A stretch of DNA of 44,246 nt from Gp6-AA40 sp035647075 (lineage in GTDB: Bacteria; Acidobacteriota; Vicinamibacteria; Vicinamibacterales; UBA2999): assembly GCA_035647075.1 (NCBI GenBank), contig DASROF010000036.1:1-44246 (forward strand), read 5' to 3'. Shown here piece by piece: positions 1-6,303 of the stretch. Numbering within the stretch: the first letter of the stretch is position 1; every line of letters starts with the position of its first letter. Under the pieces are notes generated by a model. It did not search any database, was not told the DNA's origin, and was given only the letters and a program-made list of their open reading frames with translations. The translations under genes and the position numbers were made by a program.

Positions 1-143
1 CGGAAACCAGAACATCATTCTGACTGGCCAGCTGGGCAATGTGATGCAGGAGTCCGCGCGGGCCGCGCTCAGTCATATCAGGGCGCGCGGACTCCTGCAT
101 CACATTGCCCAGCTGGCCAGTCAGAATGATGTTCTGGTTTCCG
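1..143. repeat. Perfect 60-bp inverted repeat at the contig edge (fold-back)
   Basis: Bases 1-60 are the exact reverse complement of 84-143, with a 23-base loop (61-83). Arm 84-143 is lon sequence read on the minus strand. Arm 1-60 plus the loop is lon read on the plus strand, and the loop continues the protein in the expected way (an ESARAALSHIRAR-like Lon stretch). The left edge therefore looks like a read or assembly fold-back rather than true genomic order. The real continuation of lon should be the reverse complement of the loop orientation followed by the missing protease domain. Confidence 0.9.
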
Positions 144-2014
144 CCCGGAAGCAAGGTCGCTTCGATATAGAGGACGTCTCCGCCCGTTTCCGTCCAGGCG
201 AGTCCCGTTGCCACCCCCGGACGCGACGTGCGGAACGCGGTCTCGCGCCGGAACCTGGACGGACCGAGGTAATCGTCCACCTGATCGCGATCGATCACCG
301 TTTTCTCTACAGTTCCGGCGTCTGAGGGTCTGGTGGCGATGCGCGCAGCCACTTTTCGGGCGATGGCGCCAAGCTGCCGTTCGAGGTTCCGGACGCCGGC
401 CTCCCGCGTGTATTCGGTGATCACCACCTGCAGGGCCGCGTCGGTGATCTCCAGGGCGTCCGGGGGAAGGCCATGTTCGCTGATCTGCCGCGGCAGGAGG
501 TATTTGCGGGCGATATGAGCCTTCTCCTGCTCGCTGTATCCCGTGAGCGAGATGATCTCCATCCGATCCAGCAGGGCAGGGTGGATCGTTCCCAGCTGGT
601 TGGCCGTCGCGATGAACAGCACCTTGGACAGATCGACGGGAATCTCGAGGTAGTGATCGCGGAATGAGTGGTTCTGCGCCGGGTCGAGCACTTCGAGCAG
701 TGCGGCCGCCGGGTCACCCTGGTACCCGACGGTCACCTTGTCGATCTCGTCGAGCATGAACACCGGATTCATGGAACCGGCGTTCTTCAGCGCCTGGACG
801 ATGCGGCCGGGCATCGAGCCGATGTAGGTGCGGCGGTGCCCGCGAATCTCCGCCTCGTCGCGTACACCGCCGAGCGAGATGCGGACGAACTTCCGCGACA
901 TCGCACGGGCGATCGACTGACCGAGCGACGTCTTGCCGACGCCTGGAGGGCCGACGAAACAGAGGATCGGCCCTTTCATGTCGCCTTTCAGCTTTCGAAC
1001 GGCCAGGTGTTCGACGATCCGCTCCTTGACCTTATCGAGGTCGTAATGATCCTCGTCGAGCACGGTCCGTGCTTCGACTGGATCCAGTCGATCGGGTGTC
1101 ACCGCGCTCCACGGCACATCGAGGATCCAGTCGATGTAGGTGCGCAGCATCTGGTGCTCGGGCGACGCGGCGTTCATCCGTTCCAGCCGCTCGACTTCGC
1201 GAATCGTGACGGCATGAACGGGCTCGGGCAGTTTCGCTTCGTCGATCCGCGTCCGGAGCTCGGCCAGGTCGTTCCCCTCGCCTTCACCAAGCTCCTGCTG
1301 AATGGCTTTGAGCTGCTGCCGCAGGTAGTACTGCCGCTGCGCGTCGTTCATCTCCTGCTGCGCCTGCGACTCGATCTTTCCCTTCAGTTCGAGCAGCGAC
1401 ACCTCGCGGGTCAGCGTCGCGGCCACGGCCTCCAGCTTCTTGAGCAGGTCGTTTTCTTCGAGCAGCGTCTGCTTATCGGCAGGCTTCATGTCGATCAACG
1501 TCGCCAGCACGTAGGCCAGGCGCAGCGGGTCGTCGATGTTCATGACCACGCCGCGCAACTCCTCGGAGAGTCCTGCCGCCAGCGAGAGCGCCTTGTCGAT
1601 CAGTTCCTGGATACGGCGGACGTGAGCGTCCACCTCGAGAGTCCGCTCGTAGCTCTCCGGCAGCGGCGTGATCTGGGCACGCATCGACGTGCCGGTGCGG
1701 TTCACGACATCGGCGCGGACTCGGGCGACGCCTTCGATAATGATGTTGAGACCGCCGCCGGGGGCCCTCGCCATCTGCCGCACGATCCCGACGGTTCCAA
1801 TCTTCCGGACGTCCTCAGGACCCGGGTCGTCTTCCTCGTTCTCCTGGAGAAGCAGGAGGATCATGCGATCGCCCGCGAGTGCCCGGTTGACGGTTTCGAT
1901 GGAAACCGGCCGGTTGACCGCCAGCGGCTGCAACGTCAGCGGAAACGCGACCGTACGTCGGAGCGGAAGGACGGGGATTTCTGACGGAAGAGTCGGAGGG
2001 GGCGGCTCGGCCAA
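84..2014 (-). CDS. lon: Lon ATP-dependent protease, 3' end missing
   Basis: AAA+ serine protease that degrades damaged and regulatory proteins in the cytosol. The minus-strand translation gives the LAN substrate-binding domain (LPLRRTVAFP near the start), a helical region rich in Q and E (YYLRQQLKAIQQELGEGE), Walker A GPPGVGKTS near 918-960, Walker B FMLDEID, sensor residues (LFIATANQL) and the start of the protease domain (GGDVLYIEATLLPGGNQNIILTG shows as two short blocks). The Ser-Lys catalytic dyad lies beyond the break, so about 640 of some 800 residues are present. No in-frame ATG exists upstream of the conserved region: TTG at 2014 or CTG at 2026 are the possible starts, and an in-frame stop follows further upstream within the TAGTTAG repeat. 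The protein identity is certain; the start is not. Confidence 0.93.
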
Positions 2015-2051
2015 AGCAGGTCTCAGTTTATCAAGTGGCGGGCCACATTCA

Positions 2052-2147
2052 GTTGGTAGTTAGTAGTTAGTAGTTAGTAGTTGGTAGTGGGTAGTTGAGA
2101 TAACAGCGAGCCACGTCGACTATCCAACCATCCAACTATCCAACTAA
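2052..2147. repeat. TAGTTAG heptad tract facing a CCAACTATC tract
   Basis: Bases 2052-2096 repeat TAGTTAG-like words (TTAGTAG, TAGTTGG). Bases 2119-2147 repeat CCAACTATC-like words, the complementary sense of TAGTTGG. The two tracts can partly pair. They fill the divergent gap between lon and the zinc-ribbon gene, where promoters of both would be expected. Confidence 0.8.
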
Positions 2148-2156
2148 GCTCTAGGA

Positions 2157-2462
2157 GTGGACGAGCGTCAGTTCTTTACGGAGAAGCCCGAACAACGGAC
2201 CAACCGGTATCAGTGCCCGCGCTGCCGCCGCACGAACGAGTATTCGGTCCGCTGGTTGAGGCGTACACGGAAATCACAACCCCCCGGCGGTTCCGACGAG
2301 CGTGCCCGCGCCATGTTCGCCAAGGTCAAGGACCATCTTGTTCGCGTTGACCAGGACGTCACCTGCAAGAGCTGCGGCAAGCGATTCGAGATTCCATCCC
2401 ACCAGAACATCGTCTTTCTGGAGCAACTGGAAGGCCTGCCGCAGGACGACTACGACGAGTAG
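2157..2462 (+). CDS. Small zinc-ribbon protein of unknown function
   Basis: A 101-residue soluble protein with two CxxC knuckles, CPRC near residue 20 and CKSCGKRF near residue 74, separated by a basic Arg/Lys-rich stretch. Four cysteines in this arrangement normally hold one structural zinc. The acidic tail is QDDYDE. The start is GTG at 2157, preceded by AGGA very close to it, so the exact start could be slightly different. It stands alone between repeat tracts, transcribed away from lon. I do not recognise the family. Nucleic-acid or protein binding is the usual role of such ribbons, but this is inference. Confidence 0.7.
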   Translation: MDERQFFTEKPEQRTNRYQCPRCRRTNEYSVRWLRRTRKSQPPGGSDERARAMFAKVKDHLVRVDQDVTCKSCGKRFEIPSHQNIVFLEQLEGLPQDDYDE

Positions 2463-2466
2463 GCGC

Positions 2467-2520
2467 AGTGTCCGCCTTTAGGCGGACCGGTGCCATAGTG
2501 TCCGCCTTCAGAGGCGGACC
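2467..2520. repeat. Two tandem GTCCGCC-loop-GGCGGAC hairpins
   Basis: Two copies of AGTGTCCGCCTT start 30 bases apart (2467 and 2497). Each forms a 7-bp stem: 2470-2476 with 2481-2487, and 2500-2506 with 2513-2519. They lie between the convergent 3' ends of the zinc-ribbon gene and the methyltransferase-like gene, so they could end transcription in both directions. No T-run follows. The same motif recurs at 12250-12267 and in variant form at 21270-21290. Confidence 0.75.
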
Positions 2521-2524
2521 AACG

Positions 2525-3250
2525 TCAGTAGACTCGCGGGATCAGCTTCCGCGGGACGCGCCGCATATAGTCGCCGTAGCTCGGTGACTGCGCGCGGATC
2601 GTGCGTTCTTCGAACGGAATCGCCACGAGCAGATAGACGCTGCTGATCGTCGCAAACACCAGCCGTGTCATCGTCATCGTTCCGACGCTGAAGACGACCA
2701 GTATCCATCCCAGATAGATCGGGTGACGTACCCACCCATATGGGCCGTCGGTTTTGAATTCAACCATTTGGGATGTGGGATGTGGGATCTGGGATTCGGG
2801 ATGTGACACCTGCCTTACACCAGCCAACTCCAGGCCGTCGATGACTGCGGCGCTTCGAAGCGTCAGCCAGATTCCGGCAAGCTGAACCAGCCTGACCGCC
2901 CAATTCCACGGCGACGAGACCTGCCACACCACGCCTGGAACGGCCTGCCAATAAAAACAGACGGCAATGAGCATCAGGCTTGCAACCCAGACGTACGCCG
3001 AGCGCTCGAGCTGGCTCGGGACGATTCGTCGAACGAACGCGCGCACGGGAAGACGGGCAAAGACGCTGTGATGCAGTGCGAAAGCGCTGAACAGCAGGAC
3101 GTTGATCGCTACGGCGCGGGTTGTGGCGTTGCCGGTCGCGATTTCGCCGAATGTAACCGAGTACGAGAAGAGGAAATAGGCGAGGGCGGCGGCGAACAGC
3201 ACGGCGCCAGCCCACGCGAACGCGCGTGCGCCTGCGTGCTGTTCACTCAC
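2525..3250 (-). CDS. Integral membrane methyltransferase-like protein (ICMT/PEMT/NnrU group)
   Basis: A 241-residue protein with about six membrane segments. The C-terminal signature is GPYGWVRHPIYLGW followed by PFEERTI and YGDYMRRVPR, the S-adenosylmethionine-binding layout of isoprenylcysteine carboxyl methyltransferase and phospholipid methyltransferase relatives. The substrate is not predictable. Roughly residues 147-162 (2764-2812) read as a Ser/Pro/His/Gln-rich loop, HPESQIPHPTSQM, encoded by a GGGATGTGGGAT repeat tract, which looks like an in-frame insertion just before the SAM-binding region. It is divergent from the ketosynthase gene with only 23 bp between the start codons. Confidence 0.75.
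   Translation of the reverse strand: MSEQHAGARAFAWAGAVLFAAALAYFLFSYSVTFGEIATGNATTRAVAINVLLFSAFALHHSVFARLPVRAFVRRIVPSQLERSAYVWVASLMLIAVCFYWQAVPGVVWQVSSPWNWAVRLVQLAGIWLTLRSAAVIDGLELAGVRQVSHPESQIPHPTSQMVEFKTDGPYGWVRHPIYLGWILVVFSVGTMTMTRLVFATISSVYLLVAIPFEERTIRAQSPSYGDYMRRVPRKLIPRVY
2764..2812. repeat. GGGATNTGGGAT word repeat inside a coding region
   Basis: Five to six imperfect copies of a GGGAT-based 7-8-mer in a row. The tract is visibly different from the surrounding GC-rich coding sequence and keeps the reading frame of the methyltransferase-like gene. Confidence 0.85.
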
Positions 3251-3257
3251 GGGCCGC

Positions 3258-3263
3258 TATTAT
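3258..3263 (+). promoter_or_regulatory. -10-like TATTAT close to the ketosynthase start
   Basis: TATTAT ends 10 bases before the ATG at 3274. If used, transcription would begin almost at the start codon. No clear -35 is visible. Confidence 0.4.
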
Positions 3264-3273
3264 AGGTCTCGCC

Positions 3274-4545
3274 ATGAATGTGGTCGCCCATCCGGGCGTC
3301 GTCATTACCGGAATCGGCGTGGTCTCGCCGTTCGGCGTCGGCCGTGAGCGCTACTGGAACCACGTCAGCCATGGTTGCAGCGGCGTCAGCCTCATTACGC
3401 AGTTCAACGTCTCCGAGTGGCCTTGTCAGGTTGCCGCGTCGGTCCCGCCGGTAAGCATGGAGGATGCGCTGGCGCTGGACGGCGACGATGAGGACGGCGG
3501 CAGGTCGGATCCGAAGCGCTATTCGCGGGCTGCACTCTACGGTGTGATCGCCGGACGCGAAGCATGGGCGGACGCGGGCCTGCGGGCCGGCGAGCCAGGA
3601 GCGGGCGTCATCATCGGGACGGGCGGCGGCGGCATCGACGTCGGCGAGCGTCAGTACGAGGACTTCTTTACGTCCGGCGGCCGGCATGTGACGCCCTACG
3701 CGATTGCCGTTGGTATCTGCGGGATGGTGTCGAGCGAGGTGTCGATCTCGCTGGGGCTGCGCGGGCGCAGTCACGTGCTCTCCTGTGGTTGCACGAGTTC
3801 CACCGATGCCATCGGATATGCCGCTGCGCTGATCCGTGCCGGCGAGCACGACGTGATGCTGTCTGGTGGTACCGACGGCTGCGTGCTTCCCGGGATGATC
3901 TTTGGCTTTGCGCGCATGCGCGCCGTGTCTACCCGCTACAACGATCGACCGGCCGCGGCGTCGAGACCGTTCGACCGTGACCGCGACGGATTCGTGCTCG
4001 GCGAAGGTGCGTGGATGTTCGTGCTCGAGCGTGAGGATCGGGCTCAGGCGCGCGGGGCTACGTGCTACGCCCGCGTCGAAGGATACGGCTCCACGTGTGA
4101 TGCGTATCATCGCGTGCAGATGGCTCCGGACGGCGACGAGATCGTCAGGTGCCTCGAGATCGCGCTCCGCAAGTCGGGACGTCATCCGGAAGAGATCGGG
4201 TACGTCAACTACCACGGCACGTCGACACAACTGAACGACGCGATCGAATCGCGCTGTGTGCGCCGCTTCTTCGGAAACCACGCCGACAAGGTTCCCGGGT
4301 CGTCAACGAAGTCGATGATTGGGCATCCGCAGGGTGCCAGCGGGGCAGCAGGCGTCGCGGCGACTGCGCTGGGGATGTCGCGCGGCATGCTGCCGCCAAC
4401 AATCAATCTCGAGAACGCGGATCCGGCGTGCGACATGGACTTCATCCCGAGCACGGCACGGGCAGCGGACATTGATGCCGCACTCTGCAACTGCCTTGGC
4501 TTCGGATCGAAGAACAGTGCGTTGGTATTGGGAAGAGTGAGGTAA
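3274..4545 (+). CDS. Beta-ketoacyl-ACP synthase (FabF/KAS II-like)
   Basis: Condensing enzyme of thiolase fold, 423 residues. The Cys-His-His triad is visible: C173 in SCGCTSSTDAIGYA, H314 in VNYHGTSTQLNDAIE and H351 in STKSMIGHPQGASGA. The C-terminal CNCLGFGSKNSALVLGR is also typical. I chose ATG 3274 because the family starts at PGVVITGIGVVSP; the frame is open further upstream, but that would overlap the divergent gene. An insertion near residues 69-80 (DGDDEDGGRSD) is acidic. It sits next to an FAD oxidoreductase and an ICMT-like methyltransferase rather than with fab genes, so a secondary lipid or polyketide role is more likely than housekeeping fatty-acid synthesis. The product is unknown. 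Confidence 0.9.
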   Translation: MNVVAHPGVVITGIGVVSPFGVGRERYWNHVSHGCSGVSLITQFNVSEWPCQVAASVPPVSMEDALALDGDDEDGGRSDPKRYSRAALYGVIAGREAWADAGLRAGEPGAGVIIGTGGGGIDVGERQYEDFFTSGGRHVTPYAIAVGICGMVSSEVSISLGLRGRSHVLSCGCTSSTDAIGYAAALIRAGEHDVMLSGGTDGCVLPGMIFGFARMRAVSTRYNDRPAAASRPFDRDRDGFVLGEGAWMFVLEREDRAQARGATCYARVEGYGSTCDAYHRVQMAPDGDEIVRCLEIALRKSGRHPEEIGYVNYHGTSTQLNDAIESRCVRRFFGNHADKVPGSSTKSMIGHPQGASGAAGVAATALGMSRGMLPPTINLENADPACDMDFIPSTARAADIDAALCNCLGFGSKNSALVLGRVR

Positions 4546-4550
4546 GACGC

Positions 4551-4623
4551 GAAATGCGGAATTCAGGATGCAGAATTCAGGCTCCCCGCGCTGTCTGCAT
4601 CCTGCATCATGCATTCTGAATTC
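4551..4623. repeat. GAATTCAGGATGCAG inverted word repeat over a start codon
   Basis: GAATTCAG at 4559-4566 pairs with CTGAATTC at 4616-4623, and AGGATGCAGA (4565-4574) pairs with TCTGCATCCT (4594-4603). The right arm includes the ATG at 4609 and encodes the first residues MHSEF of the oxidoreductase. An RNA fold here would bury the start codon. Confidence 0.8.
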
Positions 4624-5766
4624 GACGTTCTCGTCGTCGGCGCCGGACCAGCCGGAACTGTAGCTGCCCGACAGCTCGCGAGGGCGGGCGTTCGTGTGCG
4701 GCTCGTCGATCGGTCAACATTCCCCCGAAACAAGCTGTGCGGCGACACGCTCAATCCGGGCTGCGTGGCGATGCTGTCGCGCATCGATCCGAGTCTGGTG
4801 AGCCGCGTCCGGAAGCACGCCCTCGCGATAACAGGTATGACCGTGACGGGACCCGGGGGAGCACGGGTGTCCGCCGATTATCCCTGCGGATTTTCCGGCG
4901 CGGCGCTGATGCGCTGTGACCTCGATCAATGGCTGCTCGAATCGGCCGCTGCCGCCGGAGCAGGCTTCGATGCGGGCCTCACTGTCAACGCGCCCATCCT
5001 CAGCGAGAGTTCCCAGGTGGTGGGCGTGCGCGTTTCCTGCCGCAGCCGTGAGTATGAGCTGCGGGCGCGGGTGGTCGTTGCCGCCGACGGCCGGGCATCC
5101 CGGCTCGCGACGACGATGCGTCTCTCGCGGTTTTCGCGGTCGCCGCAGCGATGGGCCCACGGCGCGTACTTCACGGACGTCGCCGGCCTGAGCACACACG
5201 GCGAGATGCACATCCGGCAGGATGGCTACATCGGTGTGGCGCCACTCCCGGGAGGCCTGGCGAACGTGTGCGTCGTTCGATCCCGGCCGAACCTGACGCA
5301 CGGCGAGTCAGCGGAGAGCGTGATCGTGCGCGGTATCGCAACGGATCCAGCGCTCGCAGCGCGGTTCACGCGTGCACGTCGGGTGTCGGACATCAGCGTG
5401 CTGGGACCGTTGGCCGTCGATGCCCATGCGGCTGGATGCCCGGGATTGCTGCTGGCCGGCGATGCGGCAGGATTCGTCGATCCGATGACCGGCGATGGGC
5501 TGCGTTTTGCCATTCGAGGCGGCGAGCTGGCGGCTGAGGCGGCGTTGAGCGAGCTGCATTCCGGTGTGCCTGCCTATCGACAGCTGCATGCGCGGCGGAT
5601 GGGCGAGTTCGCGGGGAAGTGGCGCATCAACCGCGCTCTGCGAACGCTGGTGGATTCACCGCGTGCGCTGATCCTGGCGGCCCATGCTGCCCATGCCTGG
5701 CCTGCACCCGTCGCGCACCTCGTCGGCGTCGCCGGCGACGTCGCGCTCGCTCGTCAGGCCATATGA
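4609..5766 (+). CDS. FAD-dependent oxidoreductase, geranylgeranyl reductase family
   Basis: A 385-residue flavoprotein. The N-terminal dinucleotide-binding motif VLVVGAGPAGTVAARQLA is followed by DRSTFPRNKLCGDTLNPG, and the second FAD motif is GLLLAGDAAGFVDPMTGDGL near residue 283. This is the layout of geranylgeranyl reductases and related aromatic hydroxylases. The stop codon overlaps the next gene's ATG (ATGA), so the two are translationally coupled. The ketosynthase lies 63 bp upstream. Substrate unknown: it could reduce isoprenoid double bonds or hydroxylate an aromatic polyketide. The start codon sits in an inverted word repeat, so the native N-terminus may have been extended or replaced by it. 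Confidence 0.88.
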   Translation: MHSEFDVLVVGAGPAGTVAARQLARAGVRVRLVDRSTFPRNKLCGDTLNPGCVAMLSRIDPSLVSRVRKHALAITGMTVTGPGGARVSADYPCGFSGAALMRCDLDQWLLESAAAAGAGFDAGLTVNAPILSESSQVVGVRVSCRSREYELRARVVVAADGRASRLATTMRLSRFSRSPQRWAHGAYFTDVAGLSTHGEMHIRQDGYIGVAPLPGGLANVCVVRSRPNLTHGESAESVIVRGIATDPALAARFTRARRVSDISVLGPLAVDAHAAGCPGLLLAGDAAGFVDPMTGDGLRFAIRGGELAAEAALSELHSGVPAYRQLHARRMGEFAGKWRINRALRTLVDSPRALILAAHAAHAWPAPVAHLVGVAGDVALARQAI

Positions 5767-6275
5767 TCCCGGCGACAGCGCTGGCGGTGGTGCTCGGGCT
5801 CATGCTGGTCGAGCTGAGGCTCTCGACGCGCCACGAGCGGGTGCTGCGTGCGCGCGGCGCCGTGGAGCCGCCTGATCCGGTCTACCCGACGATGCGCTGG
5901 GCGTACCCGGCGGTGTTCGTCGCAATGGCAATGGAAGGCATCCTGTCGGGGCCCGTCCCCCGTTCCTTCGTAGTGACCGGTGTCGGCGTATTTGCTGTCG
6001 CCAAAATTCTCAAGATCTGGGCAATCACCACACTCGGCGAACGCTGGACGTACAAGGTCCTGGTGCTGCCGGGTGCTCCGTTGATTGCCGGGGGGCCCTA
6101 TCGATTCGTCCGCCATCCCAACTACGTCGGCGTCATCGGGGAGCTGATCGGGATGGCGCTGATTGTCGAGGCTCGTGTGACGGGCCCACTCGGGCTCGTC
6201 TTCTTCAGCTGGCTGCTCGTGCGGCGCATCCGTGCGGAAGAACGGGCGCTACCAGCACGCAGGGCGGGCCAGTAG
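5763..6275 (+). CDS. Isoprenylcysteine carboxyl methyltransferase-like membrane protein
   Basis: A 170-residue integral membrane protein with about four helices. The SAM-binding C-terminus is clear: GGPYRFVRHPNYVGVIGELIGMAL, then RRIRAEERAL. The ATG at 5763 overlaps the stop of the oxidoreductase gene; the open frame extends upstream inside that gene but has no support. ICMT homologues paired with an FAD enzyme are known in alkylresorcinol/quinone clusters, where the methyltransferase acts on a phenolic lipid, but there a type III PKS makes the scaffold and none is seen here. It should act on a hydrophobic substrate in the membrane. Confidence 0.85.
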   Translation: MIPATALAVVLGLMLVELRLSTRHERVLRARGAVEPPDPVYPTMRWAYPAVFVAMAMEGILSGPVPRSFVVTGVGVFAVAKILKIWAITTLGERWTYKVLVLPGAPLIAGGPYRFVRHPNYVGVIGELIGMALIVEARVTGPLGLVFFSWLLVRRIRAEERALPARRAGQ

Positions 6276-6288
6276 ACAGGGCTGGGAA

Positions 6289-6294
6289 TATACT
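6289..6294 (+). promoter_or_regulatory. -10-like TATACT, 9 nt before the TPR-protease ATG
   Basis: TATACT ends 9 bases before the ATG at 6304. No convincing -35 is visible. It fits a nearly leaderless start. Confidence 0.4.
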
Positions 6295-6303
6295 GGCGAC
6301 AGT

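Noticed and set aside
1..143. Natural hairpin or phage/plasmid telomere at the left edge
   Set aside because: Both arms and the loop are lon coding sequence, and the loop continues the Lon protein correctly in only one orientation, which fits a fold-back artefact.
668..1984. A 438-codon open frame on the plus strand
   Set aside because: It is antisense to lon, whose protein sequence is highly conserved. The open frame is a by-product of GC-rich codon use.
2052..2147. TAGTTAG tract as a CRISPR array or telomere-like repeat
   Set aside because: There are no spacers of constant length and no cas genes. Units are too short and variable, and the tract is internal.
3226..3273. Earlier start for the ketosynthase
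   Set aside because: It would overlap the divergent methyltransferase gene and add 16 residues without family support; the ATG at 3274 fits the known N-terminus and the -10 position.
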